Origin: Puniceicoccales bacterium
GTDB lineage: Bacteria > Verrucomicrobiota > Verrucomicrobiia > Opitutales > LL51
Assembly (NCBI GenBank): GCA_031278845.1
Contig: JAITJQ010000002.1
Location: 1 to 35,203, forward strand
Length of the DNA: 35,203 nt
Direction of reading: 5' to 3'
Of the stretch, positions 18,545-27,935 are shown in pieces. The first letter of the stretch is position 1. Each line of letters opens with the position of its first letter. The position numbers were made by a program, and so were the translations under genes. The notes under the pieces are model-generated. The model was not told the origin of the DNA, searched no databases, and worked only from the letters and a program-made list of their open reading frames with translations.

Positions 18545-19396
18545 ATGGTAAAGTGTATTCCTCCTCTATTTTTCTTATTCTACGGTATGACCATTAGTTT
18601 TTTGCTGTTATGGAACGTAAGTCCTATGATTACGCTTATCATATCGGTATTATTTTTATGGAAATTTTATTATTTTCACCGGAAATGCCTGAGAAGATTT
18701 GTAGTGCAAGTGGATACGCTTTGTGAAATTGCTCAAGCGCGAGGGATTTTTATGAACGTAGCTTCCCACGAGTTACGCAATCCGATGGCAACCATTTATT
18801 CCTCCGTTGATCTTTTAGAAAATTATCCTCAGAGTCTTAACGATAAGGAAAAGGCTCGTCTTTTCGAAAACATCCGAAAAAACATCCACCGTATGACAAA
18901 AATGATGGATGACATTGTTACCATAGGCAGGTTACAACACAAACAAATTTTTTGTCATCCTGAAGAAATTGACGTTTTATCGTTATGTACGACAATTTGT
19001 GAAACATTAGAACCGGAAAAGCAACGCATTGAAATAATAATGGATGCACAGTTACCGGAAACGCTTAGGGTAGATCCATCGCTTATCGATCTCATACTGA
19101 GTAATCTTTTGAGCAATGCATTGAAGTATTCCGATCAATCGGTTAAACTTTATATAAAATTTAGGAATAATTTTTTGATTTTCGACGTCGTAGACCGAGG
19201 TATTGGAATTCCCATGGATGAGATCAAAAAATTGTCACAATTATTTGGTCGTTGTTCCAATACGGGGACACGAAAAGGGATTGGTGTTGGCATGTTTTTG
19301 GTATCGCACTGTGTAAAATTACATCGGGGGAAACTGCAGATACATTCCCAAACGAGCCAGGGAACCCATTTCAGAGTAACTCTTCCTCTATCCTAA
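18545..19396 (+). CDS. Sensor histidine kinase
   Basis: ASHELRNPMATIYSSVDLL (H box), LSNLLSNALKYSDQS (N box), VVDRGIGIPMDEI, GIGVGMFLVSHCVKLHRGKLQ. Start 18545 (ATG) or 18509 (TTG). Confidence 0.92.
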   Translation: MVKCIPPLFFLFYGMTISFLLLWNVSPMITLIISVLFLWKFYYFHRKCLRRFVVQVDTLCEIAQARGIFMNVASHELRNPMATIYSSVDLLENYPQSLNDKEKARLFENIRKNIHRMTKMMDDIVTIGRLQHKQIFCHPEEIDVLSLCTTICETLEPEKQRIEIIMDAQLPETLRVDPSLIDLILSNLLSNALKYSDQSVKLYIKFRNNFLIFDVVDRGIGIPMDEIKKLSQLFGRCSNTGTRKGIGVGMFLVSHCVKLHRGKLQIHSQTSQGTHFRVTLPLS

Positions 19397-19866
19397 TGGC
19401 TAAAATACTGCTCATTGAAGATGATTTTTCGTTCCAATTTACCCTCAAAAAGTTACTGGAATGTTTTGGATACACGGTAATTGTTGCTGACAACGGCAAT
19501 GATGGTCTTACGCAACACTGGAAAAATTCATCGATAGATATTATTATTTGCGATGTCGATATGCCTTTACTCGACGGGTTTCAGTTTTTACAGCACTTAC
19601 AACAAAGCGGTAAAAAGCTTCCTGCATTTGCTTTTATTTCGGCCTATCTTGACGAAGCAATCATTCGGAAGATGGATTCTTTAGGGGCCGATTGCGTCAT
19701 AAAGAAACCCGTGGATCAGGAAATTTTAAAAATAATTCTCTTTGCGCTTCGCATGAAACGTCAAGCGAGATTTGGGCACATTCATCCCTCCTCCAGAATT
19801 GATAATCCTACGGCAGAGCCCCATATTAAGCAAGGCAAGGGAAATTCTTCCCCTTGTAACCCTTGA
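19396..19866 (+). CDS. Response regulator receiver protein
   Basis: MAKILLIEDDFSFQ..DIIICDVDMPLLDGFQFL..KKPVD; ATG overlaps the kinase TAA; no DNA-binding domain; C-terminal tail enters the repeat. Confidence 0.9.
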   Translation: MAKILLIEDDFSFQFTLKKLLECFGYTVIVADNGNDGLTQHWKNSSIDIIICDVDMPLLDGFQFLQHLQQSGKKLPAFAFISAYLDEAIIRKMDSLGADCVIKKPVDQEILKIILFALRMKRQARFGHIHPSSRIDNPTAEPHIKQGKGNSSPCNP

Positions 19867-20135
19867 CCAGGGGATCCATCCCCTGGATCAAACCGCAAGG
19901 TCAAAAATTTGCCCGGTGCTTCGCGCCGAGGGCTGACTTAACTTAAAAAAAGAAAAAATCCTGACCCTACGGCCGAGCCCGGCGCAGAATGCGCCGGGCT
20001 CGGCTGCCAAAGGAGGTCAAGGAGTCTGCGACTCCTTGCGGGGTGTGGGGCGGAGCCCCACAGCAGAACCTCTTTGCGGGAGTCCAGAGGATGGAGCTTT
20101 TTGGCAGGGCCCTTTGGCAATAACCAATAGGAAAA
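19808..20135 (-). repeat. Composite hairpin repeat, copy 7 (inverse orientation)
   Basis: GGGGATCCATCCCC; ggatcaaaccgc half of C; A-rich tract; A hairpin 19970-20007; AAGGAGTC..GACTCCTT; GTGGGGCGGAGCCCCAC. Confidence 0.88.
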
Positions 20136-20152
20136 TAATTTAAAAAACTCTA

Positions 20153-20181
20153 TTGACGGCAGGGCTAGGTACGGCCATAAT
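20153..20181 (+). promoter_or_regulatory. Putative promoter TTGACG-17 nt-CATAAT directly before fabG
   Basis: TTGACGGCAGGGCTAGGTACGGCCATAAT; GTG start at 20188. Confidence 0.6.
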
Positions 20182-20187
20182 TGGCAT

Positions 20188-20931
20188 GTGGTAGAAATTG
20201 AAAAAAAGCAGGTTGCGCTAGTGACGGGTGCGGGACGTGGTTTAGGAGCTGCGATTGCGGAGAAATTGGCACAAAGGTCTTTTCATGTGATTTGCGTTAG
20301 CCGTTCGCAAAACTGCGAAAAAATCGCAAACAAAATTATCAGGGTAGGTGGTATGGCAGAGGCGATGACGGTAGACGTATCCGATGGAAAAGCCGTCGGT
20401 TTGGCTTGTGAAAAACTTCTAGAAAAGCATGAAACGATTGATATTTTAGTCAATAATGCGGGTATTACGCGTGATGCGTTGCTCATGCGAATGAGCGAAG
20501 ATGATTGGGAGGATGTAATCCGTACGAATTTAAGCAGTTGCTTTTATTGGACGAAGTATTTAATTCGAGGGATGGTACAAAACCGTTGGGGGCGAATTGT
20601 AAATATTTCTTCCGTTGTAGGAAAGATGGGTAATTTTGGGCAGGCAAACTACGCAGCGGCCAAAGCGGGGATGATTGGATTTACGAAATCGGTTGCCAAG
20701 GAAGTGGCATCGCGGGGTGTATGTGTCAATGTTGTTGCTCCGGGTTTCATCGAAAGCGATATGACAGCTGGGCTCCCAGAAAAGGTTATTGAAGAAATAA
20801 AAAAGAATATTCCGATGAAGCATATAGGAGTTCCGGAAGACGTCGCCAATGCAGTTAGCTTCCTATGCTCGGAGGAGGCTCGCTATATAACGGGGACCGT
20901 TTTAACGATCGACGGTGGAATGTCAATGTAA
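20188..20931 (+). CDS. fabG: 3-oxoacyl-ACP reductase (SDR)
   Basis: ALVTGAGRGLGAAIA, LVNNAGITRDALLMRM, NISSVVGKMGNFGQANYAAAKAG, ITGTVLTIDGGMSM. Confidence 0.93.
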   Translation: MVEIEKKQVALVTGAGRGLGAAIAEKLAQRSFHVICVSRSQNCEKIANKIIRVGGMAEAMTVDVSDGKAVGLACEKLLEKHETIDILVNNAGITRDALLMRMSEDDWEDVIRTNLSSCFYWTKYLIRGMVQNRWGRIVNISSVVGKMGNFGQANYAAAKAGMIGFTKSVAKEVASRGVCVNVVAPGFIESDMTAGLPEKVIEEIKKNIPMKHIGVPEDVANAVSFLCSEEARYITGTVLTIDGGMSM

Positions 20932-20942
20932 ATTTATTGTCT

Positions 20943-21428
20943 ATGGAGCTATTGAAGTGCAGTATTTGTGGAAAGCCGGCGGCGGTTCATATTGAACAGG
21001 TCGTACAGGGCATGAAACAGTCAATTAGCTTATGTGAAGCCTGTGCACGCGGTTACGGTGTTTTGACCAATAATGCGGTCCCATTTTCCGTAACTCAGAA
21101 TATCAGTACTACGCTTTTTGGAAATCTTAGTCCATCGCTTGTTCTCCAGGGTAACTGCCAACGTTGTGGCTACACGATGGAGCTCTTCAAAAGGACAGGA
21201 TACCTGGGTTGTGCCAAGTGTTACGAGTATTTGGGGGAACAACTCTTGCCTTTGATTGAAAATATGCAGAAAAAATTACATCATAGGGGAAAACGTCCCA
21301 AGGGTTTTGCGGTTAATGAGGAAAAAGATTTAACAAGGGAATCGCTTGAAAAGGAGCTACAGCAGGCGATTGAGGCGGAACATTTCGAGGAAGCCGCAAA
21401 AATTAGAGATCAGCTTCGTTTGTTGTAG
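20943..21428 (+). CDS. mcsA: McsA-like protein with UvrB/UvrC motif
   Basis: CSICGKPA..LCEACARGYG and CQRCGYT..GCAKCYEYL zinc motifs; C-terminal LEKELQQAIEAEHFEEAAKIRDQLR. Confidence 0.88.
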   Translation: MELLKCSICGKPAAVHIEQVVQGMKQSISLCEACARGYGVLTNNAVPFSVTQNISTTLFGNLSPSLVLQGNCQRCGYTMELFKRTGYLGCAKCYEYLGEQLLPLIENMQKKLHHRGKRPKGFAVNEEKDLTRESLEKELQQAIEAEHFEEAAKIRDQLRLL

Positions 21429-21429
21429 A

Positions 21430-22491
21430 ATGGGAATAATTAAGACATTTCTTTTGGAATATGGTAAACGTCTTGAGGAACGCAGCCAACCCATAGTATT
21501 GAGTTCCCGGATACGTTTAGCACGCAATTTTGACCGATTTAATTTTCCTGCCTATGCGGAAGATCAGGAGCGTACTGAGATTTTCGATTGTGCAAAACAT
21601 TACATTAAAAAGTTAAAAGATTTTAAAATTCTCATCAACTTATCGACACTGACGAAATCCGAACAATTGGCACTCCAAGAACGCCGCATCATCAGTAAAG
21701 AACTGCTTGAACGAAAGTCAGGGACGGGAGTTATTTGTAGCGATCGAGCTTCCGCATCGATTATGGTCAACGAGGAAGATCATCTCAGAATACAGGTCAT
21801 CAGTAACGGATTGCAGCTGCGTGATGCCTGGAGAAAAATCAACGATATGGACGATGCGATCGATGATGGTCACTATGCTTTTTCGCCATCCATTGGATAT
21901 TTGACGGCGTGTCCCAGTAATCTCGGAACGGGAATGCGAGCTTCCGTAATGTTGCATCTTCCCGGACTTGGTATGGCGGAACAGGTGCGACATCTGGTCG
22001 AAGCGGTTCAACAAATTGGAATTACAGTCCGTGGCGTACACGGTGAAGGAACCAAAGCCTTGGGATATATCTATCAAATTTCTAATCAACAAACGCTGGG
22101 AATTAGCGAGGTGGATGAAATCCAACGTTTGGAACATATTATCAGGGCGATTATGGATCAGGAGATGGCCGCTCGAGAGGGACTTTTGAAACATAACCGT
22201 ACGCAATTTTTAGACAAAATTGGACGAATTTACGGTATGCTTCGTTCCTGCTATACCCTGACAAGCGAGGAAGCATTCGAAATGCTAGCCTGGATGCGCT
22301 TAGCAACCGATTGTGGCTTCATCGACGAAAGAAATCGCTCGGGAATTGACCGCTACATGGTAGAATCTCAACCGGGGAATCTCGTCGTTTTGTACGATAA
22401 AGACCTGTCTCCCGAGGAACGTGATGCCATTCGGGCAGAAAATATGCGTATCTTCTTTCGAAAAATTCAAGACTTGCAATTTAATACCTAG
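21430..22491 (+). CDS. mcsB: Protein arginine kinase McsB-like
   Basis: VLSSRIRLARNFDRFNFP, GYLTACPSNLGTGMRASVMLHLPGL, VRGVHGEGTKALGYIYQISNQQTLGISE. Confidence 0.93.
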   Translation: MGIIKTFLLEYGKRLEERSQPIVLSSRIRLARNFDRFNFPAYAEDQERTEIFDCAKHYIKKLKDFKILINLSTLTKSEQLALQERRIISKELLERKSGTGVICSDRASASIMVNEEDHLRIQVISNGLQLRDAWRKINDMDDAIDDGHYAFSPSIGYLTACPSNLGTGMRASVMLHLPGLGMAEQVRHLVEAVQQIGITVRGVHGEGTKALGYIYQISNQQTLGISEVDEIQRLEHIIRAIMDQEMAAREGLLKHNRTQFLDKIGRIYGMLRSCYTLTSEEAFEMLAWMRLATDCGFIDERNRSGIDRYMVESQPGNLVVLYDKDLSPEERDAIRAENMRIFFRKIQDLQFNT

Positions 22492-22504
22492 TTCAGGTTA
22501 TTCG

Positions 22505-22852
22505 GAGAGTTGCGGTTCTCCAGAGGGCTCCACCCTCTGGAGAACCGCAAAAGAGGCTGCTGTGGGGCTCCGCCCCACAACCCCGCAAGGAGTCAGAGAC
22601 TCCTTGACCTCCTTCAGCGGCCGAGCCCGGCGCGTTCCGCGCCGGGCTCGGCCGCAAGGGTCAAGAATAATAGACTTTTGTTTTTTCTTTTTTTAATCCT
22701 ACGGTTTAATCCAGTGGCACTGCCACTGGATCAAACCGCAAAACCAGGTCCGGGGGGATGGATCCCCTGGCAAAGATTCTTAAGGGCGAGGAGCCCTTAG
22801 GCAGCAATTCCCTGGTGGGGATTCTAAGGGTAAGGAGCCCTAGAGTCCTGAA
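22505..22852 (+). repeat. Composite hairpin repeat, copy 8 (full D-A-E-C-F order)
   Basis: GCGGTTCTCCAGAGGG..CCCTCTGGAGAACCGC; TGTGGGGCTCCGCCCCACA; AAGGAGTC..GACTCCTT; A 22617-22655; T tract; C; F. Confidence 0.9.
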
Positions 22853-23640
22853 CGCTGTCGGACGCATTCGTAGAGGATGATAGCAGTTGCGATAGAAACG
22901 TTAAGGGAATCCGATTCTCCATTTTGAGGGATGCGGATGGTATGGTTTTGCTGGAGCCAGAAATCGGAGACGCCTTTATTTTCTGATCCTACGAGAAGGG
23001 CAGTACCCTTTCTGAAATCTTCTTCGAAGTATAGCTTTTGGGCCTGGGGAGAAGCGACGTAAATTGATAGTTGGTATTGTTGTGAAAATTTTAAAAATTC
23101 TTCCGTTGTGGCGTCGTAAATATTGGCGAAAAAGACAGCGCCCTGGGAATTTCGAATGCCATTGGGGTTAAAAATTTCTGTGGAATGGTTGAGTACGATG
23201 ATACCGTCGACACCTGCAGATTCTGCTGTTCGAACGATGGCGCCAAAATTACTTGGTTTTTCGATATTTTCCGTCACGACAAAAAGTCCATTTTGTGGAG
23301 GAACGCACTCATTCAACGACATACTATGGGAGTGGGCGAGGGCAATCAGTCCGTCGCCATTTTCCCGGAGTGAAATTTTTTTATATACTTCCGGAGCAAT
23401 TTGTGTGAGAGGGATGTGTTCGCCTTCAAGTGTTCGAATAAACGAAAAAAATGTTTCACGATCCGTGAAGTATTTTTCACAAAATAATAATTCCGTGATA
23501 AACAGGTGCGAATGGGCACGGAAAATTTCTCGGAAACCTTCGATGGGAAAGATTCCAAATTTTTTTCGATCCGATGATTTTTTGAGTTTATCGATAAACT
23601 TTATTTTTTCGTTATGCCTGCTACTAATCTTTTCAAACAT
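22840..23640 (-). CDS. TrmH/SpoU-family RNA 2'-O-methyltransferase
   Basis: VVTENIEKPSNFGAIVRTAESAGVDGIIVL, NPNGIRNSQGAVF, LLVGSENKGVSDFW, IPQNGESDSLNVSIATAIILYE. Confidence 0.92.
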   Translation of the reverse strand: MFEKISSRHNEKIKFIDKLKKSSDRKKFGIFPIEGFREIFRAHSHLFITELLFCEKYFTDRETFFSFIRTLEGEHIPLTQIAPEVYKKISLRENGDGLIALAHSHSMSLNECVPPQNGLFVVTENIEKPSNFGAIVRTAESAGVDGIIVLNHSTEIFNPNGIRNSQGAVFFANIYDATTEEFLKFSQQYQLSIYVASPQAQKLYFEEDFRKGTALLVGSENKGVSDFWLQQNHTIRIPQNGESDSLNVSIATAIILYECVRQRSGL

Positions 23641-23756
23641 CGATTAATCCTATTAAAATTATGAAATCGATGGCAATAATTTTCCGGAGGAATTCTTTAA
23701 TGCGATCGTTTTAATGATTAAAGCTTTTGATGGTAAAACTTTTGCGATAAATTTTT

Positions 23757-24227
23757 ATGCTTGTGCATTTGAAATTTTTTGATAGAAACGGGCCATTGAT
23801 GGAGTGGGGGGAAGCAATTGAACTTTTGGTGCGATACTTTCGTATTGAGGATCATAATCCGGAAGAGCCAGTTTGTGAGATTGTTGTGGATGAACGTTTT
23901 GAATTAAAGATTGTTTGTTTAGGGGGACAATTTCTCGCTTTTTTCGGTTATTTTACTGGGGAAATTGCGGAAAGTGATTTGCCGAAGTTGAAAAATATGT
24001 TACAATGGAACTTAGCGCGTGTTGCTGACACCGATGATACACTTTCCATCGAAAGTGAAAGCAATCGACTTTGTTTATTTCGTAAACGGCCTTTGGCGAA
24101 GCTCTTTGCCGATAACATATTTAGAGAAGTGGAATCGTTTATTACAATTTTGGTATTTTGGGCAGATGCTTTTGACTATTCTCGGGAGATTCCTCGGGGT
24201 TCAAATCTAACGATTTTTGGGATATAG
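23757..24227 (+). CDS. Candidate type III secretion chaperone (CesT-like)
   Basis: 156 aa, acidic; LKIVCLGGQFLAFFGYFTGEI..LKNMLQWNLARVADTDDTLSIESESNRLCLFRKRP..FITILVFWADAF fits the CesT pattern; directly abuts sctC. Confidence 0.6.
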   Translation: MLVHLKFFDRNGPLMEWGEAIELLVRYFRIEDHNPEEPVCEIVVDERFELKIVCLGGQFLAFFGYFTGEIAESDLPKLKNMLQWNLARVADTDDTLSIESESNRLCLFRKRPLAKLFADNIFREVESFITILVFWADAFDYSREIPRGSNLTIFGI

Positions 24228-26831
24228 ATGATGAAAAGGATTCTTTATACAGTTTTTGGGATATCAACATTTTCGTTGCTTTACGCCTCCCTGGATAACA
24301 ATTCCAATATGGTGCGAAGGGCTTCAGTGAAGAGTCGAAAAACGGTTTCGAATTCCAAGGTACCACAGGAAATGAGCAATGTGGATTCGTCAATCGGAAC
24401 CCAATCCTATGTTCCGCCGGGAATTTCTAAAAATAAGAAAAATGTCTATGTCATCGATGGACCAAAAACGCCCAAGAAAAAAGTGACTTTACCGGAAAAT
24501 ATATCCCAATCTACTGACATACCGATACCTATCACCGCACCGACACCTACCACGGCTCCATTGGCATCTCCTACTGCGACAGTTTCGGTTCCTGTTTCTA
24601 CCGCATCGCAACCCACTGCCATATCGCAACCACTTGCCGCTGTGCCCACTGCAGCACCGACACCTACTACGGCTCCATCGGCATCTCCTACCGCGACAGT
24701 TTCAGTTCCTGTTTCTACTGCATCGCAACTCGATGCCCAACCAATACCATTTTCAATGGCAATACCCTCCGTAACCCAAATCCCTCCATCGCATGCGACA
24801 GAGGTAACCCCGGATGGTTCTTTGAAGAGCGAAAATTACGTTAAATCGTCGGAAGGAGCGGTTATGGGTGATTCGAGAATGCCTCTAATTGATCGAAGTT
24901 CCATAGAAATGATCCATTCAATGGCTTTTACGGAAGGTAATCCAGCAGATCGCCTTCCTTGGAAAACATCGGGATATTACCACTTCGCCAAAAATCAGGA
25001 TTTGAAAGAACTGATTCGCAATTTTTGTGCGGCACAATCGATGGACGTCATCGTAAGCGATGACATTAGTGATGTGGTAAATGGAAAATTCAGTGATGTT
25101 ACACCTTGTCAATTTTGGAAGGATATCGTCAGTGCTTACGGTTTGGTCTGGTTTTTCGATGGTAGCATGATGTATGCCTACAAGAGTAGCGAGGTAACTT
25201 CGACGGTCTACCAAATGAACCGCGATGAAATGCGAACGCTCGTAAAAGTTATTACGCAATTGGGATGGTTGAGTTCCAATGTAACCTTCAGACCTCTGGA
25301 AACGGCAGGTATTTTAGTGGTCAGTGGACCACCAAAGTTGATGTCTCTCCTAGAAGAATTGTCAAAAAAAGTGGTCGTCGAACGCGTCAGTAATGTCTAC
25401 GATATTCGATCCTTCCCGCTCAAACATGCCTGGGCTTACGACATGTCCGTAAGTTATCGCGGTGGCAGTATGACGATTCCCGGCGTTGCAACGATGTTAC
25501 AACAAATCGTTGGTGCTTTACCAGGTCCCATGGGTGACAGTAATATCGGCGTCAGTATCGATAATTCGCAATCCAATATGGCGACAGAAAAAAAGGCCAT
25601 TCCGGGCACAGTATATCATACTAACGAACCGAAGAAAACGGACAAAGGTAAAAATGAGGGCGATAAAAATAGCGGTAAGAGTGAAGAAAAAAATCCACTC
25701 AATTTGAGCGAAATTTTTGTCACCTATGATACACGCTTAAATGCGGTCATCGTAAAAGCAAAGCGGCAAGATATGTCCTTTATTGAAAATATTATCCAGC
25801 AACTCGATGTTTCTAGGGATGCGATTAAGATTGATGTTGCGGTGGTCGAAATTAGTAAGGCCGGAGCCATCAAGGTAGGGTCCTCATTCGCAGTTAATAA
25901 ACGGGATACGAGTGCGGCCGCGGGAGGTACCGCTGCCGGTGGTGGTGGTGCCGCTGCCGGTAGTATGGAGCGCATCGCATTCAACTTCCTCGATAAAACA
26001 AACGCGAGCGTAACTATGAATTTTGATAAACTTTTCAGAAATTATTCCCTGTCGGAAACGTTAAATATTTTGGAAGATGTGGGTAATGCGCAAACCTTAA
26101 CACGCTCTTCCGTGATCACACTTGACAATATCGGTGCCGTCATCGACCGTTCCAGTACCGTCTATATGGCCGTTACAGGTGCTAAAGCGGGAGGCCTTTA
26201 CGACGTGACGATTTCAACAAAATTAATCGTCGTTCCCCATATTATTCCCGGAGAATTTGATCGCAACGGAGCACCAAAAATTAAACTGTTGATCGAGGTA
26301 ACAGACGGTTCCTTTGATAAAGACGCACGTATCAATGCCAATAGCCCTGCAACGGCAACCAATACGGTCAATACGGAAGCATCGCTTTTCGAAGGACAAA
26401 GTCTATTTATTGGGGGATATTTTCATGAAGTCCATAGCGTCGGTAGCGCGGGTGTTCCTTTCCTAAAAGATATCCCACTTATCGGCTATTTGTTTAAATC
26501 GGATAGCCGAGACAATAGCATAATGGAACGTATCTATATCATTACACCTTCAATCGTCAACATGGATGATCCCAAACGGACCAAGCTAAACCGTTTCTTC
26601 ACGGATGGGCAATTGGCCGGAGAACCAACGTTGAAACCGGATGAATTTACTTTAACCCATGACTATGAGCGGCCTTCCTTTGAAAATGCAACATTTAAAC
26701 CAAAGCCAGCAAAGTTCAACTTAAACAAAATCTTTCAAAAAGATGACGAAAATCAGGATACTCCCGCCTCCCCCGAAATCAAAAAATGGGTGCAACATAA
26801 AAATCGAACGAGAACTTATCGGCGTCGCTAA
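24228..26831 (+). CDS. sctC: Type III secretion system outer-membrane secretin (SctC/YscC-like)
   Basis: DISDVVNGKFSDVTPCQFWKDIVSAYGLVWFFDGSMMYAY, SFPLKHAWAYD..IPGVATMLQQIVG, secretin core ..SLFIGGYFHEVHSVGSAGVPFLKDIPLIGYLFKS. Confidence 0.9.
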   Translation: MMKRILYTVFGISTFSLLYASLDNNSNMVRRASVKSRKTVSNSKVPQEMSNVDSSIGTQSYVPPGISKNKKNVYVIDGPKTPKKKVTLPENISQSTDIPIPITAPTPTTAPLASPTATVSVPVSTASQPTAISQPLAAVPTAAPTPTTAPSASPTATVSVPVSTASQLDAQPIPFSMAIPSVTQIPPSHATEVTPDGSLKSENYVKSSEGAVMGDSRMPLIDRSSIEMIHSMAFTEGNPADRLPWKTSGYYHFAKNQDLKELIRNFCAAQSMDVIVSDDISDVVNGKFSDVTPCQFWKDIVSAYGLVWFFDGSMMYAYKSSEVTSTVYQMNRDEMRTLVKVITQLGWLSSNVTFRPLETAGILVVSGPPKLMSLLEELSKKVVVERVSNVYDIRSFPLKHAWAYDMSVSYRGGSMTIPGVATMLQQIVGALPGPMGDSNIGVSIDNSQSNMATEKKAIPGTVYHTNEPKKTDKGKNEGDKNSGKSEEKNPLNLSEIFVTYDTRLNAVIVKAKRQDMSFIENIIQQLDVSRDAIKIDVAVVEISKAGAIKVGSSFAVNKRDTSAAAGGTAAGGGGAAAGSMERIAFNFLDKTNASVTMNFDKLFRNYSLSETLNILEDVGNAQTLTRSSVITLDNIGAVIDRSSTVYMAVTGAKAGGLYDVTISTKLIVVPHIIPGEFDRNGAPKIKLLIEVTDGSFDKDARINANSPATATNTVNTEASLFEGQSLFIGGYFHEVHSVGSAGVPFLKDIPLIGYLFKSDSRDNSIMERIYIITPSIVNMDDPKRTKLNRFFTDGQLAGEPTLKPDEFTLTHDYERPSFENATFKPKPAKFNLNKIFQKDDENQDTPASPEIKKWVQHKNRTRTYRRR
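24537..24728 (+). repeat. Two 75-bp direct repeats (24537-24611, 24654-24728) in the secretin N-terminal linker
   Basis: Encode APTPTTAP[LS]ASPTATVSVPVSTASQ twice. Confidence 0.9.
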
Positions 26832-27240
26832 CCTAAGGGCTCCTCGCCCTTAGAATCTTCGCCAGGGGATCCATCCCCTGGACCCGGTTTAGCGGTTTGA
26901 TTCAGCGGCAATGCCACTGAATCAAACCGCTAAGGGTCAAAGACACGCCCCGCGGCTTCGCCGCGGGGCTGCTAATTTAAGAAAAGAAAAATTTGGTGAC
27001 GCGCAAATCCTACGCAAACTGCGCAGGGTTTGCGCGTCACTGAAAGAAAAAAACAAGTCAAAGAGTCTACTCTTGACCTTGCGGCCCAGACCAGCGCAGT
27101 ATGTGCAGGTCTGGGCCGCCAAAGGAGGTCAAGGAGTCTCTGACTCCTTGCGAGGTATGTGGCGGATCCCCACAGCAACCTCCTTGCGGAAGTCCAGAGG
27201 GCGGAGCTCTCTGGGCAGCCGGAGCCCTACAGCAGCCTAT
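26831..27240 (-). repeat. Composite hairpin repeat, copy 9 (inverse orientation)
   Basis: CTAAGGGCTCCTCGCCCTTAG; GCGGTTTGATTCAG..CTGAATCAAACCGC; CCCCGCGGC-ttc-GCCGCGGGG; GACGCGCAAA..TTTGCGCGTC; variant A 27081-27119; D modules. Confidence 0.9.
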
Positions 27241-27926
27241 AATCGGTAACTTAAGGGGGCAATAAGAACGATAAATTCCCCTTTAAACGATATTTTATGA
27301 ATCACTGACAAAATGTCGCCAATAGATGCGGTCAGAATCGTTTCGTGAATTTTAGTCAATTCCTTGCAGAGGGAGACGACGCGATTGGAGCCATAAATAC
27401 TGAAGATATTATTTAAAAACTTTCCAATGCGGTGGCAGGATTCATAAAAAATTAAAGTCGTTTCAAAGGTTGTATATTTTTCAAGAATTCTAATGCGTTC
27501 ACTTTCTTTATGTCCTGGAAATCCGAGGAAAAGAAAATGATGAGTTGGTAAGCCGGAAGCCGAAAGGGCTGCCGTTAACGCACATGGGCCGGGAATGGGA
27601 ATCACAGTGATGTCATTTTTTTTACATTCTCGAACGATGCGAAAACCCGGATCGCTGATGGTTGGCGTTCCCGCATCGCAAATAACTGCAATCTGCGTCC
27701 CTGCTTTTATTTTTTGGATCAAGTATTCCGTTTGAAATCGTTCATTTTTATCGTGATAGGGAATAAGCGTCGCCGTGATATTGAATTTTTTTAACAAAAT
27801 TGCGGAGGTACGAGTATCCTCGCAGGCAATGATGGGGCACTGTCCTAGAATTTCAATGGCGCGAAAAGTAATATCATCCAAGTGTCCAATGGGCGTCGCA
27901 ACGACAAATAATCGGCCTTGATTCAT
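27237..27926 (-). CDS. rsmI: 16S rRNA (cytidine-2'-O-)-methyltransferase RsmI
   Basis: LFVVATPIGHLDDITFRAIEIL, ACEDTRTSAILL, ICDAGTPTISDPGFRIV, PGPCALTAALSASGL. Confidence 0.95.
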   Translation of the reverse strand: MNQGRLFVVATPIGHLDDITFRAIEILGQCPIIACEDTRTSAILLKKFNITATLIPYHDKNERFQTEYLIQKIKAGTQIAVICDAGTPTISDPGFRIVRECKKNDITVIPIPGPCALTAALSASGLPTHHFLFLGFPGHKESERIRILEKYTTFETTLIFYESCHRIGKFLNNIFSIYGSNRVVSLCKELTKIHETILTASIGDILSVIHKISFKGEFIVLIAPLSYRL

Positions 27927-27935
27927 AAAATTTTT

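Noticed and set aside
22505-22852. CRISPR array
   Set aside because: Repeated modules are palindromes of differing length without regular unique spacers, and no cas genes are present.
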